Of a DNA stretch of 64,000 nt, positions 1 to 12,577 are shown one piece after another. The translations under genes were made by a program, and so were the position numbers. Below the pieces are notes generated by a model. That model was not told the DNA's origin. It saw nothing but the letters and a program-made list of their open reading frames with translations, and ran no database searches. How positions within the stretch are numbered: position 1 is the stretch's first letter; each line of letters starts with the position of its first letter. Source of the DNA: Linum tenue (taxonomy: Eukaryota; Streptophyta; Magnoliopsida; Malpighiales; Linaceae); assembly GCA_946122785.1 (NCBI GenBank), contig CAMGYJ010000009.1:4990937-5054936 (forward strand), in the 5' to 3' direction.

Positions 1-312
1 AGATCCATTCGCCCCGCATCATCGTAGGTCCGACTTCTTTTATGTGCTTGATTGGGGTTTGATGGTTGATTTACCGTTTACTCATCAGGTGCGAATTGAT
101 TGGGGATTTGGGGTTGCTCTCTGGATTTTGCAGATTTGGAGAGGCAGAGTAATGGCTTTTGGAAAGATTTTATTTCATCAGCCAGACGCAATTGGGTTTC
201 TCAGCCTTTGCTCTCCGAAGATGACGGTGGACTTGCGGGAGAGAGGCGACGTCCAGAAACCTTTCTTCTCTACATCGATGAAGGCGATAAGGTCGGAGAG
301 AAGAGAATGGCT
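1..312. other. Unassigned left edge
   Basis: I recognise no gene here. A + strand frame from about 130 to 320 has codon-like texture (it reads FADLERQSNGFWKDFIS near its start), so a captured or decayed exon is possible. It matches no family I know and runs straight into transposon-like repeats. No start, splice site or partner exon can be defended. Confidence 0.3.
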
Positions 313-494
313 CGCATGCAGGGGAAGGGAATCGGTATATTCGGTATATACCGATTTGCCGCCGGTTATTTACCGGATGGGACCGATAGGTGGATTTTGA
401 CTGCAGCATACCGATACCGTCGGTTAACGGTATAACCGGTAACCGTTTGGTTACCGGTTATACCGTTAACCGGCAAACCGATTACCATCCCTAT
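313..494. mobile_element. hAT-like terminal fragment rich in CCGGTTA/TAACCGG motifs
   Basis: Dense short inverted motifs (GGTATAACCGG, CGGTTAACGG) end at 485-494 with ATTACCATCCCTA. Its complement, TAGGGATGGTAAT, is the usual kind of plant hAT terminus and resembles the end of the well-bounded element at 47297-47987. A candidate left end near 318 (AGGGGAAGGGAATCGG) is imperfect. I found no matching 8-bp duplication, so it may be decayed or start elsewhere. Confidence 0.4.
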
Positions 495-740
495 ATCTTG
501 GTTTAGTTGCATTTTTTTGTTAGTTAAGTACGATATTTTTCATATTTTCAATGCATTATGCATGAGATAATTTGTGATCAACTACCGAACAAACCACACA
601 TTATGTGTAAAAAAAAATTACACACGAAGATACATAATCGCAGGATCCAGTGCTAGTTTTTTACAAGAGAGATTACACGAGCAAACACGTAGAACAAGAG
701 GAACGAACATCATTCTATCTCAAACTCCAAACCCAAATTT

Positions 741-1960
<1,220 letters not shown>

Positions 1961-2941
1961 TGTGGGGCCCTGGGCCGTGGGCCCGGTCACTACTAGCTAA
2001 CGCTGTTTGCTTCTCATACGATCTCGTTATTGGCTGATGCTGCCACCAGAAAATCTGCTTTGATTCTTTACAGGATTGGGGGAGAGGATGCAGATTTGGA
2101 TCCAAGAGCTGGGCTACTAAGAGTTGGGCCATCTCCCCGCAGCTAAAAGCCTAAGTAGAATGTAAGAACAGAGAGGCCCATTCGGCATTGAAGAAGCAAG
2201 CCCGTGGCCCAAACTGCTAAGAATAATCCTACTAACGGGTCGTAAATTTAAAAAAAAAAAATGAAGGTTTTAGTTTTGGGTTTTGTAAAATCATGAATAC
2301 AATTGTCAGTTTCTAGTATTTTTGTGAAAGTTAATTTTGTAGAATTTTTCTGTGTCCTTAAATCTTCCATTCTCAATTTCTCAACATAAGTTCAAAATTT
2401 ACTCCAAATGTAACACCTATCGAAAGGATTCAATGTTTTCCTTCAAGGAATAACTCAAAATTTCAAGCCAAATACAAACTTTGATTGCAGAATCATGACA
2501 ATTCGGAGTGGAAAAAAGTGAATCAGCTCAAACTGTCTCCAAGTCTCGTTTTTTGTCCGTTTTGACAGGGTTACATTACAAAAGAAGATAAGTTAAAGTT
2601 CCTACCAGATGTGATTACCCCAAACCAAGCGTATATAACATGTATATTATCCGTTACAAAAGAATGATAATACATACAAAATCAGCAGAACATGAACAAA
2701 AAGGCAGCAGCAAAATGACGGGGGGAAAAACAGATAAACATGGATACCGGCATCATATCCTCTACTACAGCTACCCCCCGCAACCTAATTCCGACCATTT
2801 CTGCATATCTCTCTTCAGCACTCAGATTCTCTAGTAGGCAGACCAGAATATGAATATGGAAAACGCCAAGCCGGAAAACAAAGGGACAGATTCCACTGAC
2901 CAGTCGAACGTAGCACTCAGCATTGATTATCAGAACATGCT
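1961..2941. other. Intergenic; probable LIMR 3' UTR at the right
   Basis: AT-rich sequence with no coding potential I can support. The right 250-350 bases, next to the LIMR stop at 2942, are probably its 3' UTR, judged from position only. No clear transposon termini seen. Confidence 0.5.
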
Positions 2942-5900
2942 TCAGCTCGAGAGCTGGAACCTGCCACTAGGTTTTCTCCTTTTCCATCCCTATGAATGTA
3001 CAGGAAATGAATATGGTCGCATTATCACATACAAGTCTAAGGTACTAATAATGAAAGAAGAGAATGACGGAGATGAGAACAAAGTAGAACGTGAAACTTA
3101 CAAAGGCAGTGTAATATACGAAAGTCAAGCCCGCAAGAACAATGAATGCGATTTGGAACACATTGTACCTGCAAGATGAACAACTCAATCAGTCAGTGCT
3201 AGTTTTGTCAGACAGATCTCCAAACATTCGGAACTCGCATATTACAACTCACTTGTATAGATATTTTATGCCACGCAGAGATTGCAAAGTGTGGCCAAAA
3301 ATTTCTTGAGCCGCAGTTGCTTGCGCATAATACCCAAAAGCTGTGGCACAAAACTGGATGACACTGAAATAGCAGGCAGAATAAAAGGCAGTCATATTCA
3401 AAGCCAGAGGGATAATACTATCTACCCCTTAGTAGAGTCGTTTGCATCAGGCATATCTTAGCTAAACAAGGGACCTGAGATCAGAAAATAAAGCTTTTAG
3501 GTCAAGGATACAATCTAGTAGATAAAGACACCAACCTAATCGAGCACAGGAGAATGAGTCCCACGTTGAAAAGGAATGAGTTCATGAGAGTTCCACCCCA
3601 CCTGTTAAGTCCCAATCTCACTTATCAGTGATACTAAAAAATGTTGAAACATCACAACTGAACATAAGAGTTCAAGTTCATTACTTCATGGGATGGATTG
3701 TGATGAAAACCAATCTGAGGCCCAGCATCATTGCACCAGCCACCACAGCAAGAAGAAGATAAAAGCAAAAGAAAGCAAATGCTGCAGTGCCAAGAAGACC
3801 TAGCAGCATAGCACGGAGTACATTCATAAATGTTTTAGATTTTGGCCCAACAAAAATGGTTAAACAGATAGTTGATAGAGAGATACAATACAACAACGAG
3901 AACCTCACCCCACACATCGTCCAGCTTAATGAAAACCTCGTTGAGGAAAGGAGAAAGAGGAGGGTCAATCAGTAGATATATAATAATATGCACAATCCAA
4001 GCCACTGAGACAATCAACCTAAAAAAAGGAACAAAGGGTGACCACAAAATGATTCAGAATGGATAGTGACTTATACGGAGAGATAACAATTATTTAATGG
4101 ATGCAGACAAAAGTTGCTGACTAGGCAATATATATGTTTTGAGGTCTTACCCCAAGACTCCCAATACAAGTTTTGCCAAATAACCAAGTATAGTCAGAGC
4201 CCAAGTAGTCTCGGCCTGAAAATGCCAGAAATGTAGTTTCAAAACCAAGAGAAGGAAAACAAATGTGTCTATTTAATATTTATCCAATCGCAAGCTACAT
4301 TCACACCTTTTCTCCTTGAGGGTACATCTCTTCAAGCAAGTTTACATCTTCTTCCAACTGATGCAACTCCTGAAAGTTTAATCATGCCAAAGAAAAAGCC
4401 TCAATAACTTAAAGGGGCAAAACCAACCTACAGCATGATCAGCATACTATGTTTAGGTCAAATGCATCACCTTTTCAACTGCTTTAACATTTTTACGCCA
4501 TTTTCTCCCCTTAGCACCACCTCTCTCTTCCTGATGAAGTGAATCAGCTGCCTTCTTAAGTTCTCTTGCTTTTTTACCAAGCTCTGTTGCTTCCTGCAGA
4601 TTGTAAACAGACATGAACTTAGGAAACTCTTCAATTGCGTATTTTGGACTAGTGTATCCCGGAATCACCTTAATATACTGTGAACGAGTGATAACAGCCT
4701 TTGGTCGCCGGATGAATGAAAAAATGAGTCCCAGAGGCAAACACGCAATGCCAACTCCACCAAATATCTTAACATTTGCAAGACAGCAACAAAATGATCA
4801 AGTCATTGGAAAGGACAAATATGACTGCCTTCAATTCTGAATATAGTGTCACTGGAGAGCACATATAAACATTCCAGTTCCCATCATCCATATGAAACAA
4901 AATGCTAAAATAAATCTTCATGGAGAGCAGAAACAGACATCAATACATCTTCATGGAGTAGAATGATCTCACCGAAAAAAGCACAGATCCAGCTATTGTA
5001 GCAAGTGCAACAACATATTCCGGAAATGTAGTTTGCATAGTCCATGTCTTCTCTGAAGCGGCATTGGCAAGGTACGCAGAGCACTGTAACCAATGGGGAA
5101 AGCTTTAGAAGGTGAGAGAGAGAGAGAGAGCAGGAGGATGGTGGACTGAAAAACAGCATAAGTTCGAGGTGTCCTCAAGGGCAGAATGAGTTTATATGAA
5201 TAAAGGAATAAATATAAATTCTTGAACAATCAGCAAAACAGAAGGCCAGGCAACATCAAGATAACCTGGCGAGCATTATTTCCGATACATGGTTGACTCG
5301 TTGAGAAACTCCAAGACGTAGGAAAGTTCGTTGTGGTTGAGGAAAGATGCCTAACAGTGAAATCCACCTTTCCAACTAGCCCTGATATAAAACCAACAGA
5401 ACGTAAAGTCAATACGGGTTCCAATTTCAGTAAGACATTTCTAAGTAGGTCATCAAACATTCATGGAAGGGTTTCAAGAGGAAAATCCTCCATGATTAGC
5501 ATGTCCTTCAAATGAACTTCTAACAGCATAATCACAGTCTCTAGAAGCAACCAATACGTTCACGCCTTATAACTTCCTAACTCAGATACTGATCACCCCA
5601 CACTCAAAAACAACAAAAGCACTAACCATATAAGATGCCGAGCAGAAGCGCGCACACAATAGCTGTCGTTACCACCCACATCAGTGCGCTCTTAATCCGC
5701 TTGCCCACAGTCCTACAACCAAAAAAATGAGCCAGGAACCCAATTCACGAATGACCAGTAGATCATTATGGATAGCTAAAACGATGCTTTTCCGGCTTTC
5801 CAGAGAAAAGGAAAGGGACAAAGGTCACCAACTTGTCCTGGTCCCCTTCGTAGTAGAACATAGCGAAAGGGATGATGAAGAAGACTAGCAAAGCGTCGAT

Positions 5901-6182
5901 AATATAGACAGCGATCCAGAGATCCTTCATTGGCAAAGTGAGATTACAGGCGCCATTGTATATCGCGTGGCGACAAGCCTGCCGGTTGGCGACGTCGGCC
6001 GGCAGCATCAGTATAGAGATGACGGCAACGGAGAGGCCGAGAACGACCACGAATTTGGGGAAGTAAGCTTGGTTCTTGTCATCCGGGTGCTGGTAATTGA
6101 CCAGAAGGTAGACATTGAAGATGAAGACGATGACGCACACCACTATAGCGACGATTATCAGGGCGAGATTGAAATCGCCCAT
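2942..6182 (-). CDS. LMBR1-like (LIMR family) multipass membrane protein
   Basis: Fourteen exons, all with GT-AG introns: 6182-5833, 5712-5627, 5381-5266, 5083-4973, 4767-4669, 4593-4471, 4369-4307, 4215-4151, 4018-3909, 3799-3685, 3601-3536, 3363-3253, 3168-3102, 2989-2942. They join into one 509-residue frame, the length I remember for the Arabidopsis homologues At5g01460 and At3g08930. The protein starts [17 protein letters not shown], has several strongly hydrophobic segments, and has a charged Lys/Glu-rich cytosolic stretch ([20 protein letters not shown]). It ends [10 protein letters not shown]. Conserved blocks include [19 protein letters not shown] and [15 protein letters not shown]. 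The plant proteins resemble animal lipocalin-receptor (LIMR) proteins, but their own function is poorly known and I infer none beyond a membrane location. The first donor, AA|GTTGGT, splits the Lys codon of DQDK. It gives DQDKTVGKRIK, close to DQDKTLGKRIK as I remember the Arabidopsis protein. A nearby GT only 3 bases downstream breaks the frame. Confidence 0.93.
5113..5132. repeat. (GA)n microsatellite in a LIMR intron
   Basis: A short uninterrupted GA tract inside the intron between LIMR exons 3 and 4. Confidence 0.8.
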
Positions 6183-6538
6183 CCTTGCCTAAATCAGCTC
6201 TCTCCGTATTCTCAAATGGCACCGCGACCGATCAAGAGATTGCGACAGAGGAACCCGCGAATTCGATGAAATGATTCGAAATGGGAGGGGTGGAATTAGG
6301 GTTCTTTAAGAATTTTTTTTTGTGTTAGATCTGGTTAATTTTGGGGGAAAAAAGGCGAAAGGGAAGAACGCGGAGGGAAGTGTCAGGTTCGGCTCCGGTG
6401 AAGAGGCGATGTGTCTTCTTCTGGGGTCGTGTGAGAATTTGACGATTGATGTGATGAATGACGATTCTACCCTCCATCGGGTGGAGGAATTGAGACGGGG
6501 TCACGTGGGAAATGGCTTAGATGGTTTGTGGCTTAACT
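6183..6538. other. LIMR 5' UTR and promoter region
   Basis: Sequence immediately upstream of the LIMR start. No clear TATA box or other element could be assigned. Confidence 0.4.
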
Positions 6539-6594
6539 GACCAAGCATCGAACGCTTTAATAATTAAAAAAAAAAAAGACCAAGCATCGAACGC
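6539..6594 (+). repeat. 17-bp direct repeat around a 22-bp A-tailed insert
   Basis: GACCAAGCATCGAACGC occurs at 6539-6555 and again, perfectly, at 6578-6594. Between them lie only 22 bp, TTTAATAATT followed by twelve A. This is what a target-primed retroposition looks like when nearly the whole element was lost to 5' truncation. Confidence 0.7.
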
Positions 6595-6639
6595 AAACAG
6601 CCTATCGAGTCACTGGAACATTTATTCCTATCATGTCGT

Positions 6640-7488
6640 GTGGCACCAGCCCTCCGTCATCGGTGTAGCTTACAGCTGCCTCCGGGAATTTTTCCAAACA
6701 CGCATTTGTCCATCTTTTTAAGGCACATTATTCTCGATTTCGATCATTCTACCATAATCAATTGGGTTCTCTTTTTTTGGCGACTTTGGAAAGGGCGGAA
6801 CAATGTTGTCTTCGCACCGTATGCGCAATTTACCACTGCTTCCTTGTACCGTCAACTCCTTTCACATCATGCCTCTCATCAAATTGCCGTCCTTCCCTGT
6901 CAGTCGCCTCCGCTACCAACCAGACCCCGGTCCAGTTCTCGTCCGTTGCTTCATTCTAGCTTCCGAATTGCCGTTGATGGGGCTACCAGGGCTCCGACTC
7001 ATGGCGCCATCGGTATGGTTGGCTTTGATCGTCTTGTGCCAGTTTTTGCAAGGGGTGGGTTCTTCCCTGGTCTTTTTCATCCGAAGATTATGGAGGTATT
7101 GGCAATACGGGAAGCGCTTTTATTACTTCGACAATGGCAGTGGCAGGATCGACCGGTCGTGATCACAAGTGATGCTCTTGCTGTTGTTCACCATTTGGCG
7201 GATTGTGATGCCAACGATGTTCTTGCGGGAGCTATCTTACGAGAAATCATCTTAATGTTACAAGAAATGCCGCTGGTTTCTGTTGTTTTTACTCCTAGAG
7301 AAGCGAATAGGGCTGCCCATGTTGTGGCACGCAATGCCTTATGCTACTCTGGCACTAGTAGTGTTTGTTTTAACTGTTCTTTCCTCCTTTGACTGTTTTC
7401 TCACGAAGAAGCCGTTGATTTGTGGCTATCTCGTGCTTATCTAGTTAATCCGCAAGGGTTTCTATGACAACAACAAAAAAAAAGAGTC
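6640..7488 (+). pseudogene. 3' fragment of an L1-type LINE: RNase H-like end of ORF2 plus A-rich tail
   Basis: An open frame to 7392 ends in a plant RNase H-like (RVT_3) domain. It reads RIAVDGATRAPTHGAIG, then MEVLAIREALLLLRQW (the conserved E..A...AL helix), VVITSDALAVVHHL, and VVFTPREANRAAHVVARNAL. This is the usual C-terminus of plant L1-type ORF2. An A-rich tail (CAACAACAAAAAAAAAG) follows at about 7471-7488. Upstream endonuclease and reverse transcriptase domains are absent, so it is a 5'-truncated dead copy. It sits directly against the oppositely oriented element at 7501. Confidence 0.75.
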
Positions 7489-7500
7489 GAGACACAAATC

Positions 7501-8475
7501 CTTTTTTTTTTAACGGTTGCTGGTTGTTTCATTAAAACGAAACACGGTGTACAGAGTTACAATAACGCTGAAAGGAAGGAACACCAACTGAACTAAAGAG
7601 ACCAAAGAGTGGGCAGACAAAGGCCCGAAGCAAAAAGCCCAACCCCGATCCAAACACTTTGGACAACCCACCCTAGGTAACCCTAGCCCATCGGCCCAAT
7701 CTACAAGAAGTTGGCCGCCAACTGCATTCTCCATCTCCGATCCAGCGCCGCCTTCAACCACTCTGCCCACACAGGTCCTTCGCCGGGGAGACAACGGAAG
7801 AAGCAGAGACACATCTCTAACCACCAGTGGCTCCAATTGAAGGACGATGCGCCCGCAAGAAGCAGAAAGCAACAAAATCACCGGGGAGAACCGTACCCAG
7901 AACCGGCTCCGATCTCCACTCGAAAAAACAAGCAAACTCGAGAAGAAATCCCGACCACAGACAGATAAGAGGCGACCGATTCACCTCCGATCAGAGCAAA
8001 TCGACCGAGCACCAACTCCGAAGAAGATTTCCCTGCCCACAAGCTTCCTGAAATGACATCCAAGACAACAAATGGTCCATGCATCTCCTATTCATCCCCA
8101 TTTATGGATGAATAATGTGGAGGTAGATGGAAGACCAGGAAGGAGCAGACGAACCGACAAATCGGCCCCCTTAACCACCTACCAAGGGAGCATCCACACA
8201 GATCTGGAAACCAGTCAGGTGGGGAACAAAATCGTCTCACATGGAGACTGGAAAAACATCACCGCAAGGGTGGAAGAGGCGACGAAAGAGAGAAAAAAAC
8301 CACAAAGCAAGGAAGGAAAATGACCAAGAGGAAGCAGGGGAAAAGATCAACAGAAAGAAAGAAGAGGGAAGGGCCGCCCCCGGTCGCCGGAAACGGCGCC
8401 GGTGACAGCCCGGGAGATCCTTGAAAGAAGAAGCTCTAGAGTCTAGAGAGAAGGCAGAGTAAATTGAAAAAGGAG
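7501..8475 (-). mobile_element. Probable non-LTR retroposon, minus orientation, A-tailed
   Basis: Read on the minus strand, the sequence begins near 8475 with a GC-rich CT-tract leader. It ends at 7501 with TGTACACCGTG, then TTTTAATGAAAC and a run of about ten A. A TGTACACC..TTTTAATGAAA-A(n) ending is typical of plant LINE and LINE-derived 3' ends. No endonuclease or reverse transcriptase frame is visible. It is best read as an internally deleted or non-autonomous element. Target duplications were not found, so the right boundary is approximate. Confidence 0.5.
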
Positions 8476-9112
8476 AGTCCCAAAAATTATTTCCTAACTT
8501 ATGGCTAAGTAGTAAGTACCAATAGGGATGGGCAATAAATTAACTCTAAACTAGTTAGCTCTCCAACTAAACATAATAACTTAATTAACTCTACAAATAA
8601 TAATAATTTAATGAAATATAATTTAAATAGATATAAATTCTTAATGCTAAGCAAAATTAACTCTATAAAATAAAACTAAATGCAATAAATTAACTCTAAT
8701 AATCATTTAAATAAAAAATAAAAAATAAATATTTAACACTATGCCAATTACCACTAAGCACAAAAAATTAAATAACCTAACTACTACAAAATAATTACAC
8801 CATGCATAAAAAAATAATTTAAATAATTTAAAACACAGAGTAGAGTAGCCCATCTGCTGGTTGGAGTCGGACCGAGAGTCGTCCGCTCGTCTGCGTCGAA
8901 TGGGGTCCGCTCGACGGCGTCGGTCCTCGTCCCATCGCTGATGTCGGACCCCGTCCGTTCGTCGGCGTCAGACGACTCTAAGCGATCTAACGTCGGAGAA
9001 CGGACGGAGTTGACGACTATATAAAAACCGATGGTCCTTCCATGTTACCTCATTCGCTGGTTCCTCAAATGGTGGTTTGAAGCGTTGGTGGTCTGCCGGC
9101 GGTTTAGTCTGG
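8476..9112. other. AT-rich intergenic stretch with a short GC-rich island
   Basis: 8500-8840 is very AT-rich, with recurring TTAACTCTA and AATAATTTAA motifs. 8860-9010 is an abrupt GC-rich patch with repeated CGTC(G/C)G words. No gene or element ends identified. Confidence 0.4.
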
Positions 9113-9663
9113 CTGTGGTGTAGGGGTGGGCATACGGTTCGGTAAAACCGAACCGAACCTAACCAAACCGAATATAACCCGAATCGAAACCGAATTAATG
9201 TTATTCGGTTCGAAATTCGGAAGAGAAAAGGGCATATTTCGGAAATCAGGGTCCTTTCGACCGAACCGAATTTCCGAATTCCGAACCGAAAAAATGAATC
9301 ATTATAATTGCAAGCTTTAAATGGTGGACTTTTATGTTTCTACTTATTATGAGACTTAAATATATGAATCATGTTAGTGTTTTATGACTTATGTGTTGAA
9401 ATGTTTGATTTTATCATTAATGATGCATATTTATTGTTTACATTATGGGTGAAAAAAATTTAAAAAAGAGAAGATACAAGCTAACCTCACTATTTCGGTT
9501 TTGTATGAAACCGAACCGAATTATAATTTGGTCTGAACCGACTAAACCGAATTATAATTCAGTTCGAATTCGATTTGAGGTTTGATAGAATTCGGGGACC
9601 CGGTATGCATAATTTCGGTTCGGTTTGAACCAACCCGACCGAATGCCCAACCGTACTGTGGTG
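9113..9663. mobile_element. Non-autonomous hAT element with perfect 8-bp target duplication
   Basis: The element is 9121-9655 (535 bp), flanked by identical CTGTGGTG at 9113-9120 and 9656-9663. It begins TAGGGGTGGGCATACGG, and the complement of its right end is TACGGTTGGGCATTCGG (13 of 17 match). Both arms are packed with CGGTTCGGT/ACCGAACCG motifs, which form subterminal inverted repeats. There is no transposase frame. An 8-bp duplication with this terminus is diagnostic of the hAT superfamily. Confidence 0.88.
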
Positions 9664-10103
9664 GTTCGCCGACGGTAGCTCCAGCGATGTTGGTGTGGTG
9701 GTGTGAGAGTGATGTAAAGAGTGCCGATTGGTGTGAAATAACCTTTGTTGGAATAGAATATAAAGAAATTGATGAGAACAAAAATATCATTTTAACATAA
9801 AAAAGGGGTGATAAATAGTAAAGGAGTGGGTGGCAAATAAGAAACCTTAATCTAAATTCTAAGCTACTAAGAAACAAGGTTGTTAACCCACGGATCCGCC
9901 TGCAAAAATGGGCGCCAGCTGCCCGTTGAGAATTTCGCCCGGAACCCGTCGGCCTTCCTCGCCGCACGACTCCCGGACACCAAACCTCTTCGACAATCCG
10001 ACGATTTTTCCTCCCTTTTCCACCCAGCTCCCAGCCTCCTGCTATTAGCCTCCGATGTCGTTTGGTAGTATGCAGATCGACCTTCTAATTCTCTCTAACA
10101 GCA

Positions 10104-10197
10104 GACTTTACCGTGAAGTCGATGTACGAAGCATTAGCAAAGGAGAAGTTCACACCGGAGGAGGCGTTCCCGTACAAGATAATTTGGCAGCATCCAG
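10104..10197 (+). pseudogene. Short ORF2 (zf-RVT region) fragment of a LINE in the outer hAT arm
   Basis: One frame reads FTVKSMYEALAKEKF and then EEAFPYKIIWQH. This resembles the F(S/T)VKS.Y..L.....FP(W/Y)K.IW block just before the reverse transcriptase-associated zinc finger of plant LINE ORF2. It is cut by the inner hAT at 10195. It is either an older insertion or a captured piece. Confidence 0.5.
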
Positions 10198-10666
10198 GGG
10201 CGGAGCTAGGATTTTAAGTTCGGGGGGCCGAAAATTTTACTATCGTAAAAAAAAATATATAAATGTCACCCCACAAAATGTTATTAAAGATAATTATAAG
10301 CACTAAAAGTATGATTTAAATTAAAAAAATTTATCAACGACATGTTCAAAATTATTAAATAAATTTCAACAAAAAATAATGCACCATGTTCTTCAATTTA
10401 TGATAAGTAACAAATGAATGTCTATAGAAAATGGGAAAATAATTGAATTATTTGCTATATATTTAAAATTATGTTTGAAGATGTAAATGTATAAGTTCAA
10501 TTAAATTTACCTTGTTTGAACTTAAATTACGTATGAAATCAAAGTATGAAAAATCAACTTAAAAGACAAGTAGTAGTAAAAAAGTAATGAGAGAGAGAGA
10601 GAGAAAAACGAGAGAGAGAAAAAGCTCTCCCCTCTCTCCTTGCTTTTTCGCCTTTCTGCGCCATTA

Positions 10667-12577
10667 ATGACCGTTGGGGGAGCTCCTCCCCAAACGGAGG
10701 CAGACCACTGTCTGAAACCGCCGGACGGGTCTCCGCCGGCGACGCCAGGCCAACCGAGTAAAAAGGCAAAAGCCTGTACGAGCGATGCCTTCTCGGGGGA
10801 AGGAGAGATGGAGTTCACCATTGTCACTGCGAGAGCTGAAGCTACGGAGGAACACAGAGAAACGGATGTGCAGATGAGATCAAGTAACCTGGAAGAGAGC
10901 AGGAATGACCCAAAGCCAACTGAGGGGAGCAAAGAACAGGGAAGAGCCAAAGCTTCCTACAGGGACTCTTTCCTGGGAAACGGCCCACCGGACGAAATTC
11001 CCCAGGGAGACGATCTAATGTCCGACGAATCGGATGGGGAAAACGTTGACGACGACCCGGAATGCCCAACAATCCGGATCAAGAAAAGCACGGATGCCAG
11101 AGTTCGAAGTCGGTGGAAGAGAGCTATCACCTTCCGTGTGCTGGGTAAGACTTTCCCCTTCGCTTTCATCCATAGAAGAGTGCAGAAAATGTGGGCGAGA
11201 ACTGGGGGTATTAAAATTGGGGATATCGGGAATGGTTATCTGCAAGCAACTTTCGATTCCCAACTGGACCACGATCGTGCACTGTATGGGGGTCCCTGGA
11301 CTATTGAGGATCACTACATAGCATCGGAGCCTTGGCGCCTTGACTTCGTTCCGGATTTTGACTCAATCAGCCATGCTTCAGTCTGGGTCAGGCTTCCACG
11401 CCTTCCTCTTGCCTATTTCGATGAAGAGATCTTGCACGACATTGGTGAGAAGCTGGGAAACGTGGAGAAAATTGATTACAACACGGCGAATGGATCAAGG
11501 GGTAATTATGCTAGACTTTGCGTGCAAATAGATCTACGGAAGAGACTGATATCGAAATATAGGATTAAGAGGAGAGTTCGTAGGGTTGAGTACGAGGGTC
11601 TGCATATGATCTGCTTTGGGTGTGGCCACTACGGCCATCTCGAGAATGCCTGCCCGCAAAGAGAGTTGTATGAAAATCTGACACCGGAGGAGAAAACAAA
11701 ACAAAACAATGCTCAAACTAAGAAGCAGGAGATTAGGCCTGAACTCTTAGAGGATTTCGGGCCATGGATGATTGCAACTAGAAATCGCAGAAAAACAAAG
11801 CAGCATAACAGTCAGAAAGTTGAAAAGGAGGGCAAAGGGAAGGAGGATACCTCAACTGCTGAGGTGGCCGGATCGAGGTTCAACATTCTCGTGCAGGAGG
11901 ATGTGCAGGAGATGGAAGCTGAAGATGAGGAGGTGGACGAGCACATTGTCACCCAAGAAGAGAAGGAATTCAGTTCGGAACATACTCTCACAGAGGAAGA
12001 TGGCCAGAAGACGAAAGACAAGAGTAGAGAATCTAACACAGGGAAAGAGCGGAAGGGAAACTCAGGGATCAAGAATGCTGCTGCTGGTAGAAAGATAGGG
12101 GATCAGAAACGGGCAGGACAGGAGGGGAAGAGCTTTGATGAGCACAAAGAAACAACGAAGCTGGACCAACCTGTTACTGTCAATGACAAGGAAGCCAGGA
12201 ACATTGGAAACTTGAGACCTAGGAAGGAAGGTAAGGATGTTCCTCACTCGCCCAATGGAAGGAACAATCTTAAGGGGAGTGGCATAACTCCTCCTCTGAT
12301 CAGACCTAACAATGGGAATGAGAGGGGTCAAGCCTCAGGGGCTCGTGCAGGACACCAACCCAAAGGAAAACATCCAACACCTAACGTGGAGAGCAAAGGG
12401 AAGGCTAAGAAGAAAGTGAACTCCCCAGAGAATGGGAAAGGGCAACCGAAGAAGATCAACTTTGATCTGCAATCGAAGGTTGACCCCAGTAAGCCCGAAA
12501 GTGCAGTCCTACCCGTAGGTGATGACCACAACGTCACACCCGAGGGGGGACAGATGGCTATGGCCATCGATGGATGA
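10667..12577 (+). CDS. LINE ORF1: nucleic-acid-binding protein with DUF4283 and a CCHC zinc knuckle
   Basis: 636 residues from the first ATG after the GA-rich leader; the frame is open for 9 codons further upstream but without an ATG. It is the ORF1 (gag-like) protein that packages LINE RNA. Residues about 145-285 form a DUF4283 domain (VLGKTFPFAFIHRRVQKMW to SHASVWVRLPRLPLAYF). This is followed by a zinc knuckle, CFGCGHYGHLENAC, at about 325-338. The rest is a long, charged, low-complexity tail rich in Lys, Glu and Gly. The frame is fully open. ORF2 starts 39 bases after its stop, the usual spacing in this class. Confidence 0.88.
   Translation: MTVGGAPPQTEADHCLKPPDGSPPATPGQPSKKAKACTSDAFSGEGEMEFTIVTARAEATEEHRETDVQMRSSNLEESRNDPKPTEGSKEQGRAKASYRDSFLGNGPPDEIPQGDDLMSDESDGENVDDDPECPTIRIKKSTDARVRSRWKRAITFRVLGKTFPFAFIHRRVQKMWARTGGIKIGDIGNGYLQATFDSQLDHDRALYGGPWTIEDHYIASEPWRLDFVPDFDSISHASVWVRLPRLPLAYFDEEILHDIGEKLGNVEKIDYNTANGSRGNYARLCVQIDLRKRLISKYRIKRRVRRVEYEGLHMICFGCGHYGHLENACPQRELYENLTPEEKTKQNNAQTKKQEIRPELLEDFGPWMIATRNRRKTKQHNSQKVEKEGKGKEDTSTAEVAGSRFNILVQEDVQEMEAEDEEVDEHIVTQEEKEFSSEHTLTEEDGQKTKDKSRESNTGKERKGNSGIKNAAAGRKIGDQKRAGQEGKSFDEHKETTKLDQPVTVNDKEARNIGNLRPRKEGKDVPHSPNGRNNLKGSGITPPLIRPNNGNERGQASGARAGHQPKGKHPTPNVESKGKAKKKVNSPENGKGQPKKINFDLQSKVDPSKPESAVLPVGDDHNVTPEGGQMAMAIDG

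Noticed and set aside
44..435. Overlapping frames at the left edge
   Set aside because: They overlap each other and run into hAT-like repeats. No recognisable domain or splice structure.
313..494. Complete hAT element with 8-bp duplication
   Set aside because: The termini look right, but flanks (CTCGCATG and TATCTTGG) do not match. Kept only as a fragment.
7510..7935. 141-codon minus-strand frame
   Set aside because: It lies in the 3' part of a non-LTR retroposon and ends in its tail sequence. No domain; treated as part of the element.
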